A stretch of DNA of 23,859 nucleotides, from IMG/VR virus record IMGVR_UViG_3300034061_006535, positions 1-23,859 of that record; one strand, given 5' to 3'. Positions 13,188 through 21,322 of this stretch are shown here, piece by piece. The notes under the pieces were generated by a model that was not told the DNA's origin, made no database searches, and saw nothing but the letters and a program-made list of their open reading frames with translations. Source of the DNA: a virus. A program made the position numbers and the translations under genes. The first letter of the stretch is position 1, and every line of letters begins with the position of its first letter.

Positions 13188-13448
13188 CTAAGCCTTCAAT
13201 TTTGTTTTGATATTGTCGACGACCTCTTCAACTTTTTCGAGACGGTCACCAATAGTTTTGATAGCCTCACGAAAGGCTTCACGGTCTTTCCCGTGCTCTT
13301 CGAAAAGCTTGTTAAAACGAGCTTCACTGTCTGGAAGTATTTTTTCAGTGAGCAATTTCCAAGCCGCCCAGCCCACCAACAGACAAACACCGACTGAAGA
13401 TGCAGGGCCAGTTAGAAGAGGAAGCAGTTCAGAAATTTCAGAAGACAT
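13188..13448 (-). CDS. Holin-like membrane protein
   Basis: An 86-residue protein with one clear transmembrane segment near the N-terminus (about 12-33, TGPASSVGVCLLVGWAAWKLL) and a charged helical remainder with heptad spacing (FREAIKTIGDRLEKVEEVVDNIKTKLKA). Direct placement before the endolysin gene supports a holin role: pores made in the inner membrane let the lysin reach the wall. One-pass plus coiled-coil architecture is seen in several holin and haemolysin-XhlA-type families. The ATG overlaps the stop of the 58-residue gene (TAATG), with GGAG in that gene's end. A tail-to-membrane component is an alternative. Confidence 0.7.
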   Translation of the reverse strand: MSSEISELLPLLTGPASSVGVCLLVGWAAWKLLTEKILPDSEARFNKLFEEHGKDREAFREAIKTIGDRLEKVEEVVDNIKTKLKA

Positions 13449-13624
13449 TATGGTGTCTCCAATGCGTCTACAACGACGTCCATAAGTAGGGCGCCTAATG
13501 CAGCGTCGTCTTCAATTGCAACTGCTTCCCAGTCGCTGGCATTAGCCCAGACGGTGACGATGACTTTAAGTCCGTCGTCGCCTTGCATTTTTTGAGCAAC
13601 CATTTCAATATTATTTAAAGCCAT
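13448..13624 (-). CDS. Small acidic protein (58 aa)
   Basis: A 58-residue frame starting MALNNIEMVAQKMQGDDGL and ending VVVDALETP. TAGGAGATAACAA gives a strong ribosome site before the ATG, and the stop overlaps the holin ATG as TAATG, supporting a real gene. It is acidic (DDGLKVIVTVWANASDWEAV, EDDAALGALLMDVVVD) and probably alpha/beta. Its place between an appendage gene and the holin suggests a small virion or lysis-control protein, but no family is recognised. Confidence 0.75.
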   Translation of the reverse strand: MALNNIEMVAQKMQGDDGLKVIVTVWANASDWEAVAIEDDAALGALLMDVVVDALETP

Positions 13625-13634
13625 TTGTTATCTC

Positions 13635-14498
13635 CTATACCATACGTGTTGGACGTGAAATTCTGTGTCTCTTCAAAGTAAAGCCACCTTCTTCAGTGCC
13701 ACCGCCGCAAATACAACGCAGCGTTGAAGCAAAGACACCGAGCAGGTCAGCCTGTGGAGCGGCAGTGGAGCAACCGGTGTGTCCATCATCGAAGGCAGCA
13801 TTAAATGGAGATGCTGCACCGACGACTGGTTGAGATAGAAAAGTTGTCTGTCCTTCAACGACAGCAACACGACTGCAGTACATACCATCATACCAAATTT
13901 GTACACAATAGTCTGTACTGATTGGTTGAGCTGCAGCAATTGTAACTGAGCGAGCACCACCTGACGTTGAGAGGCCTCGTGCAATATAATTAACAGTCGT
14001 TAAACCGGCCACAGCTTGCATTTGTAGTCCATGCCACTCCACCTGACTGTAGTGACCACCTGCTCCAATGCCCCAAAAAAAGTTTGCATTTGCAAAGTCC
14101 CAAGTAGCACCAGTGATAAGCATTTCAAGTAAGATCTGCTCACCTGGGTTATAGTCTGCAGGGACCAGGTCAAAGCGAAAAGCAGCGCCACCACCTGCAG
14201 TAAAACCAGCAGTGACGTCCCATACCAAGCCTGAGCCATTGACGTTTTGTGTTGTATAAGTTGGCGCAGCTGAGACTGTAACGTTTGTTATGCTCTTGCC
14301 GCCCATCGTTGCGGTGCCTGCACCTGTCAAAACTGTAGATGTTGCCTGAGCTGACCAATCATAGTCCTCCACGGTTTCCCACACGGGTGCGGTAGCTGGA
14401 GGTGCGTTTGAAACTGTAAGCGGGAAAGCAGAAGCATTGTTTGATGATGTGCCGGTACCGCCGATAAAAATGTCATAGTTATTTGACGTGGTTGACAT
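13635..14498 (-). CDS. Appendage protein with SSNN-type N-terminus (287 aa)
   Basis: A 287-residue beta-rich protein with low charge. Its start, MSTTSNNYDIFIGGTG then TSSNNASAFPLTVSNA, resembles that of the next upstream gene (MSSNNSDNFAG then SDTSSNNTSVFADVVNA), suggesting a shared virion-attachment segment. The middle (about 85-240) has alternating strands and looks like a SPRY- or lectin-like domain (FANANFFWGIGAGGHYS; VQIWYDGMYCSRVAVVEG). The C-terminus is basic (TLKRHRISRPTRMV). GGAGCGTTCTA precedes the ATG, which overlaps the upstream stop as TAATG. Tail fibre or capsid-surface fibre with carbohydrate binding is inferred from composition and context. Confidence 0.55.
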   Translation of the reverse strand: MSTTSNNYDIFIGGTGTSSNNASAFPLTVSNAPPATAPVWETVEDYDWSAQATSTVLTGAGTATMGGKSITNVTVSAAPTYTTQNVNGSGLVWDVTAGFTAGGGAAFRFDLVPADYNPGEQILLEMLITGATWDFANANFFWGIGAGGHYSQVEWHGLQMQAVAGLTTVNYIARGLSTSGGARSVTIAAAQPISTDYCVQIWYDGMYCSRVAVVEGQTTFLSQPVVGAASPFNAAFDDGHTGCSTAAPQADLLGVFASTLRCICGGGTEEGGFTLKRHRISRPTRMV

Positions 14499-14929
14499 TA
14501 GAACGCTCCTGTCTGGAGGACTGCCTTCATAATGGCATTAGCAAGTGGTATTGCCTTTTCAGCTGAAAGACTATTTGTTGACAAGTAGTCTGCAACATAA
14601 TCTTCAATGCCAGCATGTGTTGCATTGCCATCACCGTAATTGCCTGGCCATCTGATTGTTATCTCAGCAAATGGTATTGTTGAAAAGTCGTATGGGCTTT
14701 CTGTATTGCCTGATTTGGCATAGACAGCAGTTGCGCCATCGGCTACATACCATTGGCCTTGAACACTGTTATAAGTCCAGCCAATATCATCAATTATGTT
14801 ATTTGGGTAAAAGTCATAAAGTGGTCCCAAGCTTCCTCCTGCCGCATTTACTACATCAGCAAATACGCTTGTGTTGTTTGATGATGTGTCACTGTTTCCA
14901 GCAAAGTTATCTGAGTTGTTGGAGGACAT
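14498..14929 (-). CDS. Appendage protein with SSNN-type N-terminus (143 aa)
   Basis: A 143-residue protein. The first 35 residues match the 287-residue neighbour in spacing (SNN, D-F, TSSNN-S-F, V-NA), while the rest differ: YDFYPNNIIDDIGWTYNSVQG, an aromatic beta segment, then EDYVADYLSTNSLSAEKAIPLANAIMKAVL, a helical end. It may be a shorter fibre or an adaptor. GGAGGAG lies 8-13 bases before the ATG inside the end of the 139-residue gene, and its stop overlaps the next ATG, so three genes form one tightly packed unit. The function is unknown beyond likely virion association. Confidence 0.55.
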   Translation of the reverse strand: MSSNNSDNFAGNSDTSSNNTSVFADVVNAAGGSLGPLYDFYPNNIIDDIGWTYNSVQGQWYVADGATAVYAKSGNTESPYDFSTIPFAEITIRWPGNYGDGNATHAGIEDYVADYLSTNSLSAEKAIPLANAIMKAVLQTGAF

Positions 14930-14932
14930 GCA

Positions 14933-15352
14933 TTACTCCTCCCAGGTAATCTGTATGTTTTCTACAGTAGCAGTTCCGGCATCGAGCTTCCAGAAGCAAT
15001 AGAGGTTGTCTGTGTCTGCTGACCAGAGACTGTCAATCTTAAATGTAACAGCACCATCAGTTGCAGTTGTTACACCAGTTGAGATGGTTGCGGTTGTGTC
15101 ACCAAAAACAACTTTATCACCAGAAGCATCTGAGGTGAGGCGCATTGTTAGAGTTGTAGCAGCACCTGCGATGGTGTTCACTCTAATGAAAAGGCTTCCA
15201 AGCTTGCCTCTATAAGCAGGTGCAGGTAAGATACCCTTGTAATCAGAGTAGAGGTCAAGATTATGACGTCTTGCAGTTGCATAAGTAGTATTTGCTGCAA
15301 TGCTGAGTCCGCTGTGGACTGCGTTATGTACGAACTTCCCAGTTTTTGGCAT
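14933..15352 (-). CDS. Beta-rich virion-like protein (139 aa)
   Basis: A 139-residue protein, first gene of the appendage/lysis operon. From about residue 50 it alternates short strands (KLGSLFIRVNTIAGAATTLTM; VVFGDTTATISTGV; YCFWKLDAGTATVENIQITWEE) in a jelly-roll- or fibronectin-like pattern, as in many tail-tip, head-fibre or appendage proteins. The N-terminus is basic with HNAVHSGLSIAANTTY. AGGAGAAGAAGAA precedes the ATG, with a small hairpin (15368-15382) just before it. A promoter-like pair lies at 15392-15421. Exact role not recognised. Confidence 0.6.
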   Translation of the reverse strand: MPKTGKFVHNAVHSGLSIAANTTYATARRHNLDLYSDYKGILPAPAYRGKLGSLFIRVNTIAGAATTLTMRLTSDASGDKVVFGDTTATISTGVTTATDGAVTFKIDSLWSADTDNLYCFWKLDAGTATVENIQITWEE

Positions 15353-15391
15353 TTCTTCTTCTCCTTCAGTGCCAAAAGCACTTCAATAATA

Positions 15392-15421
15392 ACTATATCG
15401 TTCGTCCGGAACTGTAACCAA
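15392..15421 (-). promoter_or_regulatory. Candidate promoter for the appendage/lysis operon
   Basis: On the minus strand TTGGTT (15421-15416) and TATAGT (15397-15392) are separated by 18 bases, about 40 bases before the 139-residue gene's ATG. The TATAGT box is shared with other proposed promoters in this window. Confidence 0.45.
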
Positions 15422-15451
15422 TATCTTCACTATAGAGAGACACTACCACTA

Positions 15452-15473
15452 CAAGCATTGGTTGGTCCTTAAG
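15452..15473 (-). repeat. Dispersed repeat, copy D (inverted, intergenic)
   Basis: The 22-base repeat is exact but inverted relative to copies A, B and C: the plus strand reads CAAGCATTGG to GGTCCTTAAG. Upstream AGAGACACTACC resembles the extended region of copy B. It sits between the giant virion gene and the appendage operon, outside any credible gene. Confidence 0.95.
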
Positions 15474-15511
15474 GGTTCGAGGCAGTCGACCTCACTGGTG
15501 ACATATAGAGA

Positions 15512-15549
15512 CACTTCCAGGCAGAGGTGTTAATCAATACCTGGAAGTG
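15512..15549 (-). terminator. 10-bp hairpin after the giant virion gene
   Basis: CACTTCCAGG (15512-15521) and CCTGGAAGTG (15540-15549) pair perfectly around an 18-base loop, about 40 bases after the giant gene's stop on the minus strand. No T-run follows, so it may be partial or factor-dependent. Confidence 0.5.
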
Positions 15550-15564
15550 AGGGGTGAGTGACGA

Positions 15565-15582
15565 GTGAGGACGGGGCCTCAC
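15565..15582 (-). terminator. Small hairpin directly after the giant virion gene stop
   Basis: GTGAGG (15565-15570) and CCTCAC (15577-15582) pair around ACGGGG, 8 bases after the stop. It is followed by GTGAG-type low-complexity sequence rather than T's. It may act together with the 15512-15549 hairpin. Confidence 0.4.
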
Positions 15583-15589
15583 GGTGCCA

Positions 15590-18500
15590 CTATTTTGGTG
15601 TTTCACCAGCTTGCAATGCAGCCTTCTTAACTTTCAAGTCAGCAAGTTCAGTCTTGATTTGGTCACGACGAAGAAGTGCTTGAGTCTTTGTAATCTCACC
15701 ATCACGAACACGTTTTGGCAAACTATTAAGCTCAGACTGCTTAGCAAGCATTTCAGCTTTCACAGCATCAAGTGTCAAGACTTTCTCAGCTTTCTTCTGA
15801 ACTTTTGCTTCAGTCTTAGCAAATCTGATGTCCTGCTCTGTTTTCTCAGCAGCGGTTGCAGGAAGAGCAGTCTTGACATCTTCGATTGCCTTGTTGCTCA
15901 AATCACGAGCCCATGATGCTGCTTCCTTGTCAAGCAAGATGACGTTCTTGGCACGTTGCATCATTGGTGACTGACCCTTCAGCGGTGTGTTCAAGTTAAG
16001 TGTGTAAAGAACATTGTCAACACCAGATTTTGTGACTTTCATACCTGGCTCTCCAAGCATGTTTGGTAGCTCACCAACAATACGCATTAAACCAAGATAG
16101 TTGAGAACTGCAATACGGTCAGTGTAAGTTTTCTGCTGTATTGGGTCAACAAGTTTGTAAGTCAATGTGCCGTCTTCTTTCTTAATTGGTTTGACATAAT
16201 CAAGTTCACCACGTAACCATTTTGAAGTAGGTGTGACAAGAGCTGAGACAAGGTCTCCAGTTTGCTGACCTGTTGCAGCTGCAACAAGGCTAATTGCATA
16301 AAGTTGCTCTGTAGGTATTTCTTCCATGTCACGTGTTTCATCAAGATTGAGAAGCGCCTTTGTTTCTGGACGCAACATGCCTGTTAACTGCTCAGCGTAA
16401 CGTCCAGCAAGAAGATTTCCAAATAGATCAAGCGCTGATAATGTGCTGTCAGATGGACCTGCAGCAATGTAGACTGGCTTACCATCTACTGGTTTTGCAA
16501 GTCCCATGATAATGCGTGTATCAGTTGACGTTGGAGCAAATGCTCTTAACTCTTTCAACTCTTGTTGTGACATATCATTTTCAGTGCTGTTTAAAATTAA
16601 GCCTTCTGCTCCACGTTTTGTTGCGCCAATTTTGACGATACGCTTGAAGAAAAGAGGGTCAGTCATATTTTTTAGAAGATTTACAAGGTTATTTCTTGCA
16701 AAGCTATAAAACAATGTAGCTGCTTGTATTTTCTTCTCAGCTGAAGTAATGTCACCTGTGTCATACATTGCTCGTCTTGCAAGTTCAACTGCATCATCAA
16801 GCGAACGACCTTCCTTTAGAGCATCAATACCAACAGTCATACGCCAGATTGTGTCTGATGTTGTTGGAAAGTCTTTAAATGATTGATAGGCTCGTTCTGC
16901 TGGTCCTGCGATGCCTTCGCTCAGTTCACGTGCAACTGCTGTTGAACGGACGTCTGCAAGACCAAGTTCTTGTGTGCTTGCACCTGCTCTTGTTGAGAAG
17001 GCTTCCCAAAGCTCATCTGGTGTATACTTTCTGCCAGCCGCATCAAGAACTGAGAGTGTACGTATGCTAACATCGTCCGCCGTAAACGGCTTGCTTAAGC
17101 GTTTACCTACTCGTGAGGCCCAGGTTCCGTCGGGCACGGCCTCGGCAGCCTTGTTCTTAAAGATGCCGGTTTGTAGCACACCATTTTCAAAGTCGCCACC
17201 ACGAGCTGTACCAGCTTTAGTAGCGACATTAATCGCTTGATTAAGTGTCTCTGGGTCTACAAACCTTCCAGTTGTTCCGTAAATAAGACCAGGTGCTCCG
17301 AACCAGTTGCCTGCGTGGAAGCGTGGACTTAAATTTAAGACTGCTGTGTAGAAAAGGTCAGTGACAGCTGAAAGTGCAGAGCTTACCAATCTTGTAGACT
17401 TGTCAAGTCCACTTTCATCAGCATACTTTCGCAAAGCATCTGCGATATTTGACTCCACAGTTGCAGCACCACTTTCAGCAAATGCAGCTTTCATTTGTTT
17501 TGCGATGTCTTCACCAAGAACAAGTTTTGCGCGTTCATAAACATCAGGACTGTTCAACGCTTTTCTTATGTCTGATACTCGATCACTTATGTTGTCAGCA
17601 CTACGCAGACCATTTGCATCAAAAATTTGTTTTGCAAAATCATCAACAAGGGCAAGTACCTCAGGTGTTACCTGAGGCTTAGGTCCAAACAATGATAACT
17701 GTGGGTCCGCTTCGTCAACACCAAATGCACGAAGAACATTATTATCAACAGTTGTAGAAGACTTCAAGATGTTTGGGTCTGAAACAAAAGTTTCTAATCT
17801 TGCAACAATCATGTCTTTTAATTTTTGTTCTGCGCCACTTCCTAATGCTACAAGAGCATCGTCACTTATACGTGTGAACAATTGCTCAATGTCATTTTGC
17901 TCGACAATAGATTTGATTGTATCATCAATTGCGCGTTTAGCCTCAGCTCTATAATATGTGCCTACCAACACTTCTTGTGGAAGCTCCCATCTGAGGACAT
18001 CACTGTTTTTTACGATATCAATGATCTTATCATTTGGGTTTTTAAGATTTTTTGCATCTGCAGTTAATCTTACAAGATTATCATGAAGCTCTCTCATTTC
18101 GCTCCAAAGAGTTGCAGGAGCGTTTTGGACATTGCGCGCAGCATCTGTAACAAGGTTGTCAACAAGACTGCGACCAGTCTCTGACCAGATATCAGTTGAA
18201 CGCTCTAAATTGATACCGCTGAAAATGTCGAAAATGTCTTCGCGATAACCTGCTGTTGTCAACATTGATTTTGACATGTCATTTAGTATTTTTTCTATAT
18301 CGATAATGTTGATGTCTGCGTCTTTTGGAAATGTCAAATATGCAAGCGCTTCTGACCGACTAATCTCATTTTTTGAGCCTGTCAATGCTTCACGAAAGTT
18401 TAGGTCGCCCATTACTTTTCTGATGTCATTACGTAACTTTTGGTCAATCTTAGACAACTTTGATGTAACATCATTAATTGCTGCACGTTGTGATGCATTA

Positions 18501-21304
18501 AGTCTGAGGTTCGCAGGTTTGTTGACACCTGCAATGCTTGTCATTTTGTCATAAATTGACAAGAAAGTTTGATGATTGAAGCTTCTTGCTTCGACAGGTA
18601 TAGTTGTTGCAAGCGCTTGACGAGGTTGCAAACGACTGACTTCAGCGGCTCCAACAGCATTTTTACTAGTTGCTGCAAGTTGATCAATATCAGCATCAAT
18701 AAGTTTTCTTAAGTCTTTGTATGAAATGAAGTCATCAATTGCGACATCGGCTGCCAACTCTGGTCGACGACTTCCGCGGCCTGGGACAAATGGGAAATCA
18801 GTAATTTGTAACTTACCAACTGCCTTTAAGCGATCTATAGCGTCTTGGACTTCTGCTGCCTCTGCACGAGTCAACTCCACCCCTGATGAAGTTTCTCTTG
18901 TAATGTAAGGCACGTCTTGTAGACGTTGTGGAGCACCGATAAATGTTGCTCGTCTACCTGACTTTCCATAAACAGTTGGTTTATCACGAAGTTCTTGTAG
19001 AAGTTGTCCAAAGTCTCCTTTTCTAAATTGATTTAACAAGCGGTCTGCTTCAACAGGTGAAGCCCAAGTGTTTCTTGTAACACGAACATAATCATCAAAT
19101 GCATCAACATCTGCTGTTGCACTATAAACTTCTTGTAATGTCTTGCGCTCTACAATTTGACGTTTTACTGCATTTGCAACATCAGCATCAGAACGAACTA
19201 ACCTGAGGAGTTCTGTTGCACCTACTCCTTGACCTGTTTTGATTGCCTGTCGCACTTTTGTAGCTATTGCTGGGTCAGCAACAGCAACTTCACCAAGTGA
19301 ACGAAGAACATCACGGCTTGATGTTGGAACACCACTGCCTGCAAGGAAGTTATCAAACTTCTTAATGTCTTCAATTGCACTGTCGAGGTATTTTGCATCA
19401 GCAACAATTGCCTCCAGCTTTTCAGCATCAGTTGCACCTGGAGTTGATGCCCAACGCTTTGCAAACTGTGTCTTTTCTTTTCCTGGAGCAAACTGAACAG
19501 GAGCACCAGCTTCAATAGCTTTGCGTGCATCATTGGCAACATCAATCTCACGTGTTATTTGCTCTGCAACAAAATGGCGAAGGTCACCAGGCTGAAGTGA
19601 TTTCTTGCTGAAAGGTACGCCGAGTAGCGGAGAAGTTGATGCAGCTTCTTTTACACCTTCAGAAACACCACGACTTAATGCCTTTTGAACATCTGGTACA
19701 AGACCTGCTGCTTTCATACCTTTGTAAGTCTGAGTTGCAACACGAGCACCTTTTGAGGCACCTGAAACAATGTCAAGACTTGGGTCTAGAAGATCTGCAG
19801 CAAATGCACCTGCTAAGTAGACGTTTGCTGCGTTTCCAAATACTGGTACATCAACTTCACGAAGTCCCATGATATCTGCAGTTTCTATAGCTTCACCAAT
19901 GAAACCACGACCTTCAGCAACGTTTAGAAGTATTGGACTGTCTTTATAAGCTTTCGGACGTCTTACACGTTTTTCTGCTGCAATGTCTTCACGTGTTTCT
20001 GGAGCTAATGCGCTACCTTCGAAAAGTAATGGAGCAATGGCTCCTGCAGTAACGTTAGGTACAATCATTGCCGAACGGAGCAACCAACCCATGTTTGTTT
20101 CACGAGTGGTTCCATAAGGGTTTGTCTGGCTCAGGAGACCCCAATTAAATTTGTTTGGGTCTGCTAAACGTTTCTCTAGTTTCTCTTGGTCAGCCCAAAA
20201 TGGAAGAGCAACCTCATTTTCAGCCATCTGACGAAGTGCAGTATCTTTCTCAGAGCCTGAGAGTGTCTTCTTTTCAATGCGTGTACTTCCGCCAGGTCCA
20301 GGCACTTCATCACTGACTGTAATGTCTTTGTTTGCATACTCAGCTTTTAACTGTGCATATCGTCTATCAACTTTCTTGTTTTTCTGAGTAGTCAAGTAAG
20401 CAATCTGTACTGGTGACAAGTCAGGGAAACCTTCACCAGCTTTTGTCTGCTTCTGAAATGCAGCATAGAGCGGGTCAGTCATCAACCCAGTCATTTGTGC
20501 AGTAGGTTCTTTCTTCCACTTTGTCTTGTTGCTAATGGCCCCAGATATGGAGCCTAACTCCTTGTTGACCATTTCGAAGATTTCTTTTGATGTGGAGTTA
20601 GGGTTTTTTACACGAACGACATCATATGCAGTCTTGAGAGCAAAGAGCTCATCATTTACTGCATCTTCAGTCAAATCTGGCTTCTGCTCTTTGATTGACT
20701 TATAGACATCGCCCCAAGTGAAGTCTTGCTTTGTAGCTTCAGTCTTCTTCTTTTCAGCTTCTACCTGAACATCTGGAAGATAGGTTCTTGGACGAAGTGC
20801 TTCACGTAGTGTTGCAGTGTTTGTCAAATCGAGTGGTAGACCACCTTCTGGGACAATACCACCAGCTCTCTTTTCTGCAACTGTTCCAGCATAGTTTTTG
20901 CCCATTGGAACACCAAACATTTCTTCAAAAGTTGTTGCTGCTTTTTCTTGTGCAACAACACCTGGAAGACCAGTTTCTGAAAGCTGGCGTGCCTTTTCAG
21001 TTGTAACAATTTGTTTTGAACCAGCAAGACCTTTCTCAGCCCCTAAAATGTCGCTCTTTGCAGCAACTTCACGTTTTGCAACTTCTCTTGGAAGGTTCTG
21101 AGGAAGTGGAGCACGTGAGGCAGCAAGCGCAGCTTTTACTTCAGGCGTCGCTGTACCTTTTTCTTCCAACGCTGAAGTCAGACCTTCAGCACCAACTTCT
21201 TCAGTAAATGCTTTGTCAACCGCTTGGACCGTAGGTAAGCCCTGAGCAATAAGTTCCTGTGCGCGCTTTTGAACACGAGCACGCTGTTCATTAGTAATTG
21301 GCAT
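15590..21304 (-). CDS. Giant internal virion/ejection-like protein (1904 aa)
   Basis: A 1904-residue, mostly helical protein. It starts MPITNEQRARVQKRAQELIA. About residues 405-430 and 485-505 are moderately hydrophobic (MIVPNVTAGAIAPLLFEG; VYLAGAFAADLLDPSLD). Around 1325-1343 it reads LSPRFHAGNWFGAPGLIYG, and around 1521-1543 SAEKKIQAATLFYSFARNN; both resemble conserved blocks near the C-terminus of very large phage internal or polyvalent proteins. The last 70 residues form a Lys/Glu coiled coil. It is third of three genes in the order 220+, 616 and 1904 residues, as T7 gp14, gp15 and gp16, which build the DNA-ejection tube. CAGGAG precedes the ATG. No lytic transglycosylase motif was seen. 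The role is inferred. Confidence 0.7.
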   Translation of the reverse strand: MPITNEQRARVQKRAQELIAQGLPTVQAVDKAFTEEVGAEGLTSALEEKGTATPEVKAALAASRAPLPQNLPREVAKREVAAKSDILGAEKGLAGSKQIVTTEKARQLSETGLPGVVAQEKAATTFEEMFGVPMGKNYAGTVAEKRAGGIVPEGGLPLDLTNTATLREALRPRTYLPDVQVEAEKKKTEATKQDFTWGDVYKSIKEQKPDLTEDAVNDELFALKTAYDVVRVKNPNSTSKEIFEMVNKELGSISGAISNKTKWKKEPTAQMTGLMTDPLYAAFQKQTKAGEGFPDLSPVQIAYLTTQKNKKVDRRYAQLKAEYANKDITVSDEVPGPGGSTRIEKKTLSGSEKDTALRQMAENEVALPFWADQEKLEKRLADPNKFNWGLLSQTNPYGTTRETNMGWLLRSAMIVPNVTAGAIAPLLFEGSALAPETREDIAAEKRVRRPKAYKDSPILLNVAEGRGFIGEAIETADIMGLREVDVPVFGNAANVYLAGAFAADLLDPSLDIVSGASKGARVATQTYKGMKAAGLVPDVQKALSRGVSEGVKEAASTSPLLGVPFSKKSLQPGDLRHFVAEQITREIDVANDARKAIEAGAPVQFAPGKEKTQFAKRWASTPGATDAEKLEAIVADAKYLDSAIEDIKKFDNFLAGSGVPTSSRDVLRSLGEVAVADPAIATKVRQAIKTGQGVGATELLRLVRSDADVANAVKRQIVERKTLQEVYSATADVDAFDDYVRVTRNTWASPVEADRLLNQFRKGDFGQLLQELRDKPTVYGKSGRRATFIGAPQRLQDVPYITRETSSGVELTRAEAAEVQDAIDRLKAVGKLQITDFPFVPGRGSRRPELAADVAIDDFISYKDLRKLIDADIDQLAATSKNAVGAAEVSRLQPRQALATTIPVEARSFNHQTFLSIYDKMTSIAGVNKPANLRLNASQRAAINDVTSKLSKIDQKLRNDIRKVMGDLNFREALTGSKNEISRSEALAYLTFPKDADINIIDIEKILNDMSKSMLTTAGYREDIFDIFSGINLERSTDIWSETGRSLVDNLVTDAARNVQNAPATLWSEMRELHDNLVRLTADAKNLKNPNDKIIDIVKNSDVLRWELPQEVLVGTYYRAEAKRAIDDTIKSIVEQNDIEQLFTRISDDALVALGSGAEQKLKDMIVARLETFVSDPNILKSSTTVDNNVLRAFGVDEADPQLSLFGPKPQVTPEVLALVDDFAKQIFDANGLRSADNISDRVSDIRKALNSPDVYERAKLVLGEDIAKQMKAAFAESGAATVESNIADALRKYADESGLDKSTRLVSSALSAVTDLFYTAVLNLSPRFHAGNWFGAPGLIYGTTGRFVDPETLNQAINVATKAGTARGGDFENGVLQTGIFKNKAAEAVPDGTWASRVGKRLSKPFTADDVSIRTLSVLDAAGRKYTPDELWEAFSTRAGASTQELGLADVRSTAVARELSEGIAGPAERAYQSFKDFPTTSDTIWRMTVGIDALKEGRSLDDAVELARRAMYDTGDITSAEKKIQAATLFYSFARNNLVNLLKNMTDPLFFKRIVKIGATKRGAEGLILNSTENDMSQQELKELRAFAPTSTDTRIIMGLAKPVDGKPVYIAAGPSDSTLSALDLFGNLLAGRYAEQLTGMLRPETKALLNLDETRDMEEIPTEQLYAISLVAAATGQQTGDLVSALVTPTSKWLRGELDYVKPIKKEDGTLTYKLVDPIQQKTYTDRIAVLNYLGLMRIVGELPNMLGEPGMKVTKSGVDNVLYTLNLNTPLKGQSPMMQRAKNVILLDKEAASWARDLSNKAIEDVKTALPATAAEKTEQDIRFAKTEAKVQKKAEKVLTLDAVKAEMLAKQSELNSLPKRVRDGEITKTQALLRRDQIKTELADLKVKKAALQAGETPK

Positions 21305-21322
21305 TATTTCTCCTGATGTTAA

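Larger units (their letters stand above)
15353..15589 (-). promoter_or_regulatory. 237-base spacer with promoter-like, hairpin and repeat elements
   Basis: This largest intergenic gap separates the giant virion gene from the appendage operon. In minus-strand order it holds a GTGAGG/CCTCAC hairpin just after the giant gene's stop, a 10-bp hairpin (15512-15549), the inverted repeat copy D (15452-15473), TATAGT-type boxes, a 5-bp hairpin (AGTGC/GCACT, 15368-15382) and the ribosome site. No gene was seen. It is probably a terminator-promoter junction. Confidence 0.6.

Noticed and set aside
9001-15352. Diversity-generating retroelement with fibre genes as targets
   Set aside because: No YxDD reverse transcriptase motif, and the repeats are identical rather than differing at adenines; none lies at the 3' end of a fibre gene.
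2623-15473. CRISPR array made from the 22-base repeats
   Set aside because: Copies are thousands of bases apart or inside a gene, spacers are not uniform and no cas gene is present.
15452-15495. tRNA gene suggested by GGTTCGAGG after repeat copy D
   Set aside because: No T-arm, anticodon arm or acceptor stem pairing could be built around it.
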